From Sphingorhabdus sp. 109 (GTDB lineage: Bacteria; Pseudomonadota; Alphaproteobacteria; Sphingomonadales; Sphingomonadaceae), in NCBI RefSeq assembly GCF_902506555.1, contig NZ_LR732707.1, positions 2,379,290 through 2,443,289 of the forward strand: 64,000 nt of DNA, in the 5' to 3' direction. Positions 51,730-59,895 of this stretch are shown piece by piece. The notes beneath the pieces are model-generated. The model made no database searches and was not told the origin of the DNA. It saw nothing but the letters and a program-made list of their open reading frames with translations. Every line of letters begins with the position of its first letter. Within the stretch, counting starts at the first letter, position 1. A program made the position numbers and the translations under genes.

Positions 51730-53142
51730 TTAGTTGACGCCGGAATTGGTCACTTTCTGACCAGCCTTTAGACCGATGGGGAATTTCGCGAGATAGGCAT
51801 TCGGAGCCCTGCCATCATAAATGATGCCATCGATAAAGCCCGATTGTTCATCCTTGAAGCCGTCCGACTCCGGAATACTGTCGGCGGGTATGACCCCTTC
51901 GTCCGCCAGTTTTTTCGCGGCGGTCAGATAGAGATCAGGCCGGTAGACCGCCTTTGCTGTATCGAAATACCATTGATCGGTCTGGTCTTCGGCAATCTGT
52001 CCCCAACGCCGCATCTGGGTGAGATACCAGATTGCATCCGAGTAAAAGGGATAGCCGGCATAATCGTTGAAGAAGATGTTGAAGTCTGGTGCCGGCCGTG
52101 TGTCGCCCGCCTGAAACGTGAACTCGCCTGTCATCGAGGCTCCGATGACAGCCTCGTCTGCTCCCACATAATTGGATCGCGCTAGAATTTTCACCGCTTC
52201 CACGCGATTCTTGCCGCCATCGACGTCCAACCATTGCTGTGCCTTGATAATCGCGCGGAGCATGGCGGCCGTAGTCGCGGGATATTTCTCGGCAAAATCC
52301 TTGCGCAGGCCGAGGACTTTTTCCGGGTTCTTTTTCCAGATTTCGTCATCGGTAATCACCGGAACACCGATTTTCTTTTGCACGGCCGCCTGATTCCAGG
52401 GTTCACCTACGCAATAGCCGTCAATCGTGCCGGCTTCCATCGTTGCCGGCATCTGCGGCGGTGGGGTAACCGAAAGCGCTGCTTCGGCACCAACCGTCCC
52501 GCCAACATCGCCAGGGGTGTAATATCCGGGGTCAACACCGCCCGCTGCCAGCCAGTAACGCAGCTCGTAATTGTGGGTGGAAACCGGAAAGACCATGCCC
52601 ATCTTGAATTGCTTGCCCTGCGATTTGTAATTCGCAATCACCGGTTTTAGGACTGAAGCGCTGATCGGGTGTACGGGCTTTCCATCCGAATTTTTTTTAA
52701 GACCCGGCTCGATCTGGGCCCAGACCTTGTTCGACAGTGTGATCGCATTGCCGTTGAGGTCGAGCGAAAGCGGAGCGATGAGATCCGCCTTGGTCCCATA
52801 GCCGATTGTCGCGGCGAGCGGCTGCCCGGCCAGCATATGTGCGCCATCGAGTTGACCGCCGATGACACCATCGAGCAACACTTTCCAATTCGCCTGCGGT
52901 TCGAGGGTAACGTTCAAACCTTCTTCCGCGAAAAATCCCTTTTCCTTGGCAACGGCAAGCGGCGCCATATCGGTGAGCTTGATGAACCCAAGTTTCAAAA
53001 CCGGTTTTTCGATCGCGCCATCCCGGGTGGCGGGCTTAACCGTCTCGCCGCTATTGGAAGAACTGTCGCCACCGCTTCCGCATGCAGACAAAGCCACTGC
53101 ACAGGCAGCCATGAGAAGAAAATTGCGGCGGTTCGATTTCAT
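51730..53142 (-). CDS. nrtA: Nitrate-binding lipoprotein of the ABC transporter
   Basis: 470 residues. Signal peptide and lipobox LSAC with Cys21 (twin-arginine-like SNRRNFLLMAA), then the NrtA/CmpA fold: LKLGFIKLTDMAPLAVAKEKGFFAEEGLNVTLE, DGAHMLAGQP, HNYELRYWLAAGGVDP and IDGYCVGEPWNQ. It captures nitrate (or nitrite) at the inner membrane. Its transcript starts with an ANTAR-type leader and terminator (53198-53302). Confidence 0.94.
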   Translation of the reverse strand: MKSNRRNFLLMAACAVALSACGSGGDSSSNSGETVKPATRDGAIEKPVLKLGFIKLTDMAPLAVAKEKGFFAEEGLNVTLEPQANWKVLLDGVIGGQLDGAHMLAGQPLAATIGYGTKADLIAPLSLDLNGNAITLSNKVWAQIEPGLKKNSDGKPVHPISASVLKPVIANYKSQGKQFKMGMVFPVSTHNYELRYWLAAGGVDPGYYTPGDVGGTVGAEAALSVTPPPQMPATMEAGTIDGYCVGEPWNQAAVQKKIGVPVITDDEIWKKNPEKVLGLRKDFAEKYPATTAAMLRAIIKAQQWLDVDGGKNRVEAVKILARSNYVGADEAVIGASMTGEFTFQAGDTRPAPDFNIFFNDYAGYPFYSDAIWYLTQMRRWGQIAEDQTDQWYFDTAKAVYRPDLYLTAAKKLADEGVIPADSIPESDGFKDEQSGFIDGIIYDGRAPNAYLAKFPIGLKAGQKVTNSGVN

Positions 53143-53197
53143 TGCTCAATCCCTTTTTCTTTGCCGGGCAACGTCAGGGTGGAACGACAAAACACGC

Positions 53198-53242
53198 AAA
53201 AAAACCGCCTCAAGCGACAGTCGTTCAGACTGGCTTGGGCGG
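53198..53242 (-). terminator. Intrinsic terminator in the nrtA leader
   Basis: On the minus strand a stem CCGCC-CAAGC / GCTTG-A-GGCGG with an inner CAGTC/GACTG stem is followed by seven T. It lies 56 bases before the nrtA start, placing the nitrate operon under antitermination control. Confidence 0.82.
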
Positions 53243-53261
53243 CGACATTGCCTATTCGATT

Positions 53262-53302
53262 GTAGATCGTTCTACCATGCGTTTGCCCGCCATTGGACAA
53301 AC
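53262..53302 (-). ncRNA. ANTAR-target two-hairpin RNA of the nrtA leader
   Basis: P1 (53281-53302) has arms GTTTGTCC and GGGCAAAC around the hexaloop AATGGC. Five bases on, P2 (53262-53275) has arms GTAG and CTAC around AACGAT. Both loops have A at position 1 and G at 4, the rule for RNA bound by ANTAR proteins. P2 lies 19 bases before the terminator stem. NasT, encoded upstream, is the likely ligand. Confidence 0.8.
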
Positions 53303-53395
53303 CGGTAAATATTGTGTCGGGAGTTTTCCCGTCCCGAATCAAATAACATTAGCGGGAAAGAAAAGGCAAGAAAAAATACTGCATCGCAACAAAGG

Positions 53396-54613
53396 TCAGG
53401 ATTTAGGCAAGGAATCCAAATAGTTCTGTACCGCCATCGGATCAAAAACCCGACCATCGAAAAACGGATTTGCGCCTAGCGTCAATCGCCCCTGAGTCGA
53501 ACCGACCGGCAGGCTGTCGCTCACGCTGCCTTCCAGTTTGGCATTGGCTCCGGGCATCGGTGTATCGAGTCCCTTCAACGCGGTACGATAAACATTGGGC
53601 TGAAAAACCTGTTCGGCGCGCAGTTGGTCATTCGCATTATAGGCAAGGTGATCCCAGCGCAACAATTGCGAATACAGCCACGCCGCCTGACTTTTCCAGG
53701 GGAAGTTTGCTGCTTCTCGATATTGGAACATGAAATCTGGCGCATCCAGAGGCGGAGCACCGGCCGTCAGCATGATCCGGTCCGATATTGCCCGATTGAT
53801 CAGCCTCGCCGAGCCGTCGAGATACTCTTTCCGCGCCAGTATCGCGGCATTGGCATCCCAATTTACCGGATCGACAAAATGCTTGGCGGCAAAATGTAGC
53901 GCTCGAACCAAGCGTTCAAACTTGTCCCGATTATCATCTAGCTTATCAGCCGGCATCGCCAGTACCTTTTCGACACCGCGCCGCCAGATTTGTGCCGTGA
54001 CCAGAACGATCCGACCTACGCCGCGCTCGACGGCAACGCTATTCCATGGCTCACCAACACATATTCCGTCTACCTCGTCATTCGCCAGCGCATCGGCAGC
54101 GAACGGTGGGGCAATGGTTACGATATCAACATCGGTGTCCGGCGCGATACCGCATTGTGCTAGCCAATAGCGCAACTTGTAATTGTGACCGGAATAGCGG
54201 TGAACAACACCAAATCGAACGCGACTTCCACTCCGTGCACGTTCGGCGATTTCGGCCTTCAATTTTTCTCCGACGGCGACCGGATCACCGAGCCTTCCGA
54301 CAGGGGCCACTTTGTCCGCCAGGATGTGGGACATGGTAATGGCGTTGCCGTTCAACCCCAGGACAAACGGGACGGACAGGGGCTTGGCCGGTCGCCCGCG
54401 ACCGAGCGTCGTGGCGATCGCAAGCGGTGCGAGCAAATGCGCAGCGTCGGTATGACCATATAGCAGCCTGTCCAATACAGATGCCCAGCTCACGTCCCGA
54501 ATGAAGTTTAGATGCAGCCCCTGTTCTTCGGCAAAGCCGTGTTCTTGGGCCAGGATTGGCAAAGCCGCGTCGACCAGCGGCAAAAAACCGATATTGATTT
54601 GATCGATGCTCAC
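53396..54613 (-). CDS. nasS: NasS-type nitrate sensor
   Basis: 405 residues related to NrtA but without a signal peptide or lipobox: MSIDQINIGFLPLVDAALPILAQEHGFAEEQGLHLNFIRD, DAAHLLAPLAIATTLGRG, HNYKLRYWLAQCGIAPD and DGICVGEPWNSVAVERG. In known systems NasS holds NasT until nitrate or nitrite binds. The ATG overlaps the nasT stop (ATGA). About 250 bases then separate it from nrtA. Confidence 0.92.
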   Translation of the reverse strand: MSIDQINIGFLPLVDAALPILAQEHGFAEEQGLHLNFIRDVSWASVLDRLLYGHTDAAHLLAPLAIATTLGRGRPAKPLSVPFVLGLNGNAITMSHILADKVAPVGRLGDPVAVGEKLKAEIAERARSGSRVRFGVVHRYSGHNYKLRYWLAQCGIAPDTDVDIVTIAPPFAADALANDEVDGICVGEPWNSVAVERGVGRIVLVTAQIWRRGVEKVLAMPADKLDDNRDKFERLVRALHFAAKHFVDPVNWDANAAILARKEYLDGSARLINRAISDRIMLTAGAPPLDAPDFMFQYREAANFPWKSQAAWLYSQLLRWDHLAYNANDQLRAEQVFQPNVYRTALKGLDTPMPGANAKLEGSVSDSLPVGSTQGRLTLGANPFFDGRVFDPMAVQNYLDSLPKS

Positions 54614-55188
54614 AACCCGCCTCCCAATAGTTTCTCAGCCGTGACGATGGCCTCTGCGATCTCCGCCATGCGTTTATTGCTGTTCATGGCGTGATCGCGC
54701 AGCAGCTTGTGGGCTTCCGGTTCGCTCATTTTCCGTTTCCCGATCAATATTTTCTTGGCACTGTCAATTATCGTGCGATCAGACAGCGCATCACGCGCTT
54801 CTTTCAGCTCCGCTTGCAAGCGGGAAAAGGCCTGAAACCGTCTTACGGCCAAATCGAGAATGGGCTTCATTCGGCGCTGCGAAAGCCCATCAACAATATA
54901 GGCAGAAACCCCAGCATCAATGGCTGCCGCAATCGTATCTTCATCGGATTGCTCGACAAACATGGCAATCGGGCGGGAAACCGCACGGCTAACGGCAAAA
55001 TATTCTTCCAGCATATCGCGGGAGGGATTGCCAAGGTCGATCAGGATGACCTCGGGGTCTATCGTTTCAATAGCCCGCGCCATTCCCGAACGCTCCGAAA
55101 TCACAAAAACATCGCGCTCACCCACTTCGGCGAGCCCGTCTTCAATTATAGCCGCGCGAACGGGGTTTTCATCGATAACAGCGATACG
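54610..55188 (-). CDS. nasT: NasT-type antiterminator (response-regulator-like plus ANTAR)
   Basis: About 192 residues. An N-terminal pseudo-receiver LRIAVIDENPVRAAIIEDGL with EVILIDLGNPSRDMLEEY is followed by a C-terminal ANTAR domain (ALSDRTIIDSAKKILIGKRKMSEPEAHKLLRDHAMNSNKRMAEIAEAIVTAEKLL). I chose TTG 55188 because GGAG lies six bases upstream and the protein then begins where NasT proteins begin; TTG 55266 is in frame. It binds the nrtA leader RNA. Confidence 0.9.
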   Translation of the reverse strand, partial: RIAVIDENPVRAAIIEDGLAEVGERDVFVISERSGMARAIETIDPEVILIDLGNPSRDMLEEYFAVSRAVSRPIAMFVEQSDEDTIAAAIDAGVSAYIVDGLSQRRMKPILDLAVRRFQAFSRLQAELKEARDALSDRTIIDSAKKILIGKRKMSEPEAHKLLRDHAMNSNKRMAEIAEAIVTAEKLLGGGL

Positions 55189-55486
55189 CAATTGCGACTC
55201 CGTTTGCGGAAGTGACTGTGGGCAGTCTAACGCCTTTTTGTTCGCAGGTGCAATATGAAGGATCAATCTATCATTGAGCCACCAATCGCAGCGGCCGCTT
55301 TTCCTCTTTGCTGCAAAAACCGGACAAACCGCCTCTTACCAAGTCGTCACCATCTGAATGTCGGTAAATTCTGCGCCCTAAAGGGCGGCTTGCAGAATCT
55401 GTCATTGACCGTGGCAATGACGAGAATTGGGGCGCAAAACAGACAAGATCATTGCCCGATGGGAACGACGGCATTAACGTCCCATC
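55189..55486. other. No gene seen
   Basis: Upstream region of nasT, probably its promoter, running into the wrecked methylase. Nothing coding is convincing on either strand. Confidence 0.4.
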
Positions 55487-55903
55487 TCATAAGTTCGACT
55501 GGCCGCAAGTCGGGCGAACAAAGCAATTCACCCTTTGACTTCCCCCCAGTCGGGCCAATTCACTTTGCCGGGCGTGCGCACCCCGCTCCATATCTTCTGC
55601 TGTTCCTGAATAGTAAGCCGTCCCGGACGCAAGAAATTGGATCCCGCGGAAGCCGACAATATCACCGACCGAAGCGGTGACCTCATGCATGTGACGCCAG
55701 TCCATGCATATGAAATGGACTGTTCCGCTGCGTGATACTGTAGCGCAAGCACCCAAAGTTTCAGCAAGGAACATCCTGAACTCGGCTTCGTTCATTTCAC
55801 CAGGTGCAACGTCGATCTCGCCAGAACTGAAGCCCGTCAGGCCCAGGTCAATGTCTACTTCTGGCAGGAAACGATCGGTCAAATCGGCCTGTTCTGGGAC
55901 CAA
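55487..55903 (-). pseudogene. Remnant of a ParB-like/DNA-adenine methylase with internal deletion
   Basis: The frame joins two segments normally about 150 residues apart in the ParB-N plus DNA methylase family: the helix VDIDLGLTGFSSGEIDV and the methylase stretch GEMNEAEFRMFLAETLGACA to GTVHFICMDWRHMHEV. The catalytic DPPY motif that should lie between them is missing, as is everything after WRHM; the tail is unrelated. Thus the gene cannot encode an active methylase. The family is common on phages and islands. Confidence 0.75.
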
Positions 55904-55914
55904 AATGACTAATT

Positions 55915-55944
55915 TTCCCTGTTGGTTCCCCGATAACAGGGGAA
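55915..55944. repeat. Interrupted inverted repeat TTCCCTGTT / AACAGGGGAA
   Basis: The arms surround GGTTCCCCGAT. Sequences of this type recur in many alphaproteobacterial intergenic regions. Here it abuts the methylase remnant and may mark a recombination junction. Confidence 0.45.
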
Positions 55945-56137
55945 TTCACGATGAGACCCGTATGCGACTGTATGCGTCGCGCACCATTATAGTCCAGGCT
56001 ATCCTCATTTTTATTTGTTCATTCATCGGCCTGAGCGGCCAAAGCGAGCTCCGGACTTGGCTTCGCGCGATCTCGGACTTATCGATCTGCGAACTGACGA
56101 TGATATGGCAGCTATTGATGGTAAGGCAGTTTGACGA

Positions 56138-56812
56138 TCATTCGCGGCTAAGTCGTTCGGCGGGATCCATGTCATCAATCGGCGGTGTGTCGTACAGTTT
56201 CTTGCGGAAGATGGATCGGAGCAACCACGGCTCGAGAATCCGCCCTACCAGATAAAGCGTAGCGAAAATTGCCGCGAGGATATAAGCCGTCTTGGGCGAG
56301 TATTTTTCATATTTGTCTTTTTCTTTGTCTTTCTCGTCGGGCTTTTCGGGTGCCGGTGCCCCCATGGCTACGTCCAGCCAGTGCAACTTCACATCCTTGT
56401 CCGCTTCGTCATCCTTTTTCGATTCATCGTCGGCTTTTCCGGCCTGTTCCGCCGCTTCGGCTTTGGATTTTTCATACTCGCCAATCGCAACATTAACCTG
56501 GCCCAGGGCCACAAAGAGTAACGGCGCGAGAAAGCAGGCCAGCAGGGCCGGGCTGGTGACATTATAGGCAAGGACCGAACGTCCTTCCCGCTCGCCCACC
56601 GTCAGCGTGCCACGGGTAAAGGTCGCCAGCCTGTCCTGGGCGGCAGGATTATGCTTCCTGAATGTCAGCGTATCGCCGTCTATCTCGTAGCTTGTACCAT
56701 TGGTCTGGAACAGCGGATCAAGCCTGTCGAATGCCGTTGCTGGCGACATTGGCGTTTCAAGGGGCAACAAGCCCTTCACACGCCAGATCCGGTCAATGAA
56801 AGGCAATTTCAC
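56138..56812 (-). CDS. Membrane protein of unknown function
   Basis: 224 residues, no recognised family. A cytoplasmic or periplasmic start with a possible two-strand domain (AFDRLDPLFQTNGTSYEIDGDTLTFRKHNP) precedes a membrane segment LLACFLAPLLFVALGQV (about 90-106). A charged linker rich in Lys, Asp and Glu then leads to a second segment AAIFATLYLVGRIL (about 178-191). It is downstream of the hydroxylase gene on the same strand, about 115 bases away. Confidence 0.7.
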   Translation of the reverse strand: MKLPFIDRIWRVKGLLPLETPMSPATAFDRLDPLFQTNGTSYEIDGDTLTFRKHNPAAQDRLATFTRGTLTVGEREGRSVLAYNVTSPALLACFLAPLLFVALGQVNVAIGEYEKSKAEAAEQAGKADDESKKDDEADKDVKLHWLDVAMGAPAPEKPDEKDKEKDKYEKYSPKTAYILAAIFATLYLVGRILEPWLLRSIFRKKLYDTPPIDDMDPAERLSRE

Positions 56813-56927
56813 TTACAATTCCTCTGGAATTTTTCAGGAGACGGAATGCCCACCGCATAGCGATGCTCATTTGCAAAGATGACCCATTCTGAAAGAAAGT
56901 CGTTTCAGGCAGGGGCAAAATGGCCAA

Positions 56928-57920
56928 CTATTCGGCCGGTATCGCGGTCGGTGGCTCCCGGCGATCCTTGATCCGGGACTTGATCGACTTATAGCCTTCC
57001 GTAAACGGGAAGGTCATCGTTTCGTTGATCGGCATGCGGCGCCCGCCTTCCATCCCGAGCAATTCCGCCTCGCCGTCAACACAGGTTCCGAAAAGACGGT
57101 CGAATATGATCCAGCTGGCCCCATAATTGCTGCGCGTCGCTTCATAATCTTGCGAGTGGTGCACACTGTGGTGCTCGGTGGTGTTGAACAGGAACCGCCA
57201 CCAGCGGGGACTATTGAAACGAACGTTGATGTGCTGGTAAACGCCAACCGTGAGGCCGATCGCGCCGGCGAGCAGAAAGGCCCGCGGGATGAAATCGAAG
57301 AAGCCGCCGATGCCCAGCCCGATCAGGAACAGTTCGATCGGATTGCCAACAGCCCCCTTGTTGATGTTCAACTGGGTGATGTAGTGATGCGGCGCGTGGG
57401 TCAGCCAGAGCGGATACCAGTTGTGCATTCCGCGGTGCATCCAATATTGGCCGAATTCAAAAATCAGCGAGATCAAAAGCGCCTGGACCAGTAGCGGCAA
57501 TCCGGTGAACCAAGCAAATTTGTCCCAGTCAAAAGAACTCTGGATGGCTTCGATCATCACACCGTCGCCGATATAATTGTCAACCATGCGAAGAAGCGTG
57601 TAACCGAGACCGACATAGAACAGATCGGTAGCAAATTCCTTCCAGGTGAGCCGCCAGCTGTCATAACGCGGATTGACCCATTCGAGCCCCAGCAGGAACA
57701 GCTTGAAAGCGATCCCGATCATGATGGCCGTGGATGCTACAGCAATGGAATTGGGCGCATAATACCAGAAGGCGAGCACGGCAAAGAGCACGGTCGGCTG
57801 GAAATATGTGAAGAAGATCTGTTTCGCCGGACCGCCTTCAACCCTGCCGATATTTTCCCATCCGACGGTGACTGGCGCGTCAGCTCCGATGATCCTTTTT
57901 CCTACCCGAACTCCGTTCAT
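56928..57920 (-). CDS. Sterol desaturase/fatty acid hydroxylase family protein
   Basis: 330 residues with four to five membrane segments and the three histidine boxes HRGMH, HAPHH and HHSVHH that bind a di-iron centre. The family hydroxylates or desaturates lipids, carotenoids or sterols. The start is ATG 57920 with AAGGAGG seven bases upstream. A palindrome is found about 130 bases upstream (58045-58057). Confidence 0.9.
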   Translation of the reverse strand: MNGVRVGKRIIGADAPVTVGWENIGRVEGGPAKQIFFTYFQPTVLFAVLAFWYYAPNSIAVASTAIMIGIAFKLFLLGLEWVNPRYDSWRLTWKEFATDLFYVGLGYTLLRMVDNYIGDGVMIEAIQSSFDWDKFAWFTGLPLLVQALLISLIFEFGQYWMHRGMHNWYPLWLTHAPHHYITQLNINKGAVGNPIELFLIGLGIGGFFDFIPRAFLLAGAIGLTVGVYQHINVRFNSPRWWRFLFNTTEHHSVHHSQDYEATRSNYGASWIIFDRLFGTCVDGEAELLGMEGGRRMPINETMTFPFTEGYKSIKSRIKDRREPPTAIPAE

Positions 57921-58044
57921 AGCGAGACCTCCTTGGTGAGGCCCCAAGGCCCCAGAATCGCTGCCTACCCGCCGTGCAACCGGCCCGGTAATGCAGTTTC
58001 TCTCCTGTGAACGATTCTTATTTTTTGATATAACGGCTATCGTA

Positions 58045-58057
58045 TTGATATTATCAA
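58045..58057. promoter_or_regulatory. Palindrome upstream of the hydroxylase gene
   Basis: TTGATA-T-TATCAA, in an AT-rich region that also holds TTTTTTGATATAACG. A candidate operator, with no regulator gene nearby. Confidence 0.35.
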
Positions 58058-58128
58058 ATACGTCAAGCGTAATATTTTCGTGCGTCGCCGTAGCTCAATT
58101 TACCTCCGCTGAACGCGTAATAGACATG

Positions 58129-59895
58129 CTATTTCGCCGCAATAAAGGCTCGCCAACCGCCAAATTCGGTAACATCCTGTGCGCCTGTCGTTGCGCGAGA
58201 CTCAGCGACAAAACCCTTGACGCTGCTGCCGTCGGCCAGAGTGACGGTTCCGATTGCAAGCGGGGCCGGAACTTCTGCTACAAAGCTGCCAAAGGCTGCG
58301 ACGTCGAGTTCATAAACCTCCACTTTGATGGCAGCTCCATCCTCGCTGTGCACCAGCGCGGGTTTGGGCGGCACGCTGTCGGCGATCGCGTAAAGACGGT
58401 AGGTGGGAGCCGTTTCGAAAGCACCGACGAACGCGGCATCGCGTGAGGTCAGCTGCCAGTGTAGCGGCATGTCTTTCAAATGGGCTCCGACGACGGCCAG
58501 TTTTACGCTTTCCATTTTTCCCTCCAGATCGAGTGCGGGCGGAGCAGGAAAATCTGCTGCCGCGAAATAGGTTTCCGCTGCATCGAGCAGGGCATGATCA
58601 CTATCGGCGGGTCCGATCAAGGTGATACCGAAACCGGTCCCGTTCGGACGGGTGCCAGCGGGCACAGCGACAGCCGCCATGTCGAGAAGATTCACGAAAT
58701 TGGTGTAGGCGCCCAGATTGCTGTTCAACGCTATTGGCGCCACCAATAGCTCCGCGACGCGATAGGTCGTGCCGGTGGTGGGAAAGGCCAGCATGTCGAC
58801 CTCGTTCCACAGTCCGTCCGCCTGGCGTTTGAGTTCGGCAAGCCGGTATATCCCCTTGAATACATCCACTGCATTCTTGCTCAAGCCGGCCTCGGTGATC
58901 TGGCGGACCGTTTGGTGGATCGCATCCGGATTGCTGGCCAACAGATCGTGCATGGCTGCTGTTCGTTCGGCAACCCATGGCCCATTATACAGAAGACTGG
59001 CCGCTTCGTTGAGAGGCGATATGTCGAGTTCGACGATCTCAGCATCGCTTCCCAAACGGGCGATCGCCTGATCGTAAAGATATTCGGACTGGCTGTCACC
59101 GAACCAGACGCGCTGGTCGCGGCGGGGCACGCCGATCCGCCGGGGTTGCATCGTGCAATCGACCAGCGGCTTCGAATAGGGGTCCTCCGCGTCAAAGCCG
59201 GCGAGTACATCGTCTACCAGCCGTGCATCAGACAAATTGTCGGTAAACACCGTGATACAGTCGATCGTCCGGCAGGCTGGCACGAGACCTTTTGTACTCC
59301 AGCGTCCCTTGGTCGGTTTGAGACCGACAAGATGGTTGAACGCTGCGGGCACCCGGCCCGAACCGGCGGTATCGGTGCCCAGTGCGAAGGCAACAAGGCC
59401 CGCAGCAACCGCCACTGCCGACCCCGAGCTCGACCCCCCGCTGACATAAGCAAGATTATAGGCATTGCGGGGGATGCCATAAGGACTGCGCGTGCCGACC
59501 AGACCGGTGGCGAATTGATCGAGATTGGTTTTCCCGACGCATATGGCTCCCGCCTCGAGCAGCTTTGCGGCCACGGTTGCAGAAGCAGCGGGGGAATAGG
59601 CGTAGGCTGGACAGCCAGCCGTGGTTGCAAAACCGGCGACATCGATATTGTCCTTTACCGCAAAGGGCACGCCGGCCAGCGGCAGCTTTTCCCCTGCCGC
59701 GATGCGACCATCAACTGCGCGAGCTGCGACAAGCATATCGTCGGACGCAGCGCGACTGATCCATATTTGCGGCTGAACCGCATCATAGGCATCAAGACGG
59801 GCGAGCGTTTCCTGCGCTACGGCGAGCGCGCTAGTTTTTCCGCCATTTACGGCCGCCGCGATCGCCGCAGGGCTTTGCCGGTCGAGCTTCGTCAT
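58129..59895 (-). CDS. atzF: Allophanate hydrolase
   Basis: 588 residues. The amidase-signature N-terminal part has K81 (AVKDNID), S155 (SGGSSSGS) and the nucleophile S179 (GTDTAGSGRV). A C-terminal domain from about 460 (VKLAVVGAHLKDMPLHWQL) is typical of AtzF. It splits allophanate to ammonia and CO2. The ATG shares one base with the stop of the carboxylase gene (TAATG), so the two are coupled. Confidence 0.94.
   Translation of the reverse strand: MTKLDRQSPAAIAAAVNGGKTSALAVAQETLARLDAYDAVQPQIWISRAASDDMLVAARAVDGRIAAGEKLPLAGVPFAVKDNIDVAGFATTAGCPAYAYSPAASATVAAKLLEAGAICVGKTNLDQFATGLVGTRSPYGIPRNAYNLAYVSGGSSSGSAVAVAAGLVAFALGTDTAGSGRVPAAFNHLVGLKPTKGRWSTKGLVPACRTIDCITVFTDNLSDARLVDDVLAGFDAEDPYSKPLVDCTMQPRRIGVPRRDQRVWFGDSQSEYLYDQAIARLGSDAEIVELDISPLNEAASLLYNGPWVAERTAAMHDLLASNPDAIHQTVRQITEAGLSKNAVDVFKGIYRLAELKRQADGLWNEVDMLAFPTTGTTYRVAELLVAPIALNSNLGAYTNFVNLLDMAAVAVPAGTRPNGTGFGITLIGPADSDHALLDAAETYFAAADFPAPPALDLEGKMESVKLAVVGAHLKDMPLHWQLTSRDAAFVGAFETAPTYRLYAIADSVPPKPALVHSEDGAAIKVEVYELDVAAFGSFVAEVPAPLAIGTVTLADGSSVKGFVAESRATTGAQDVTEFGGWRAFIAAK

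Noticed and set aside
53300-53395. Sigma-54 promoter before nrtA
   Set aside because: No GG-N10-GC pair with the right flanks was found in the leader.
55255-55680. Possible 141-residue gene upstream of nasT
   Set aside because: Proline and serine rich without structure, and overlaps the methylase remnant.
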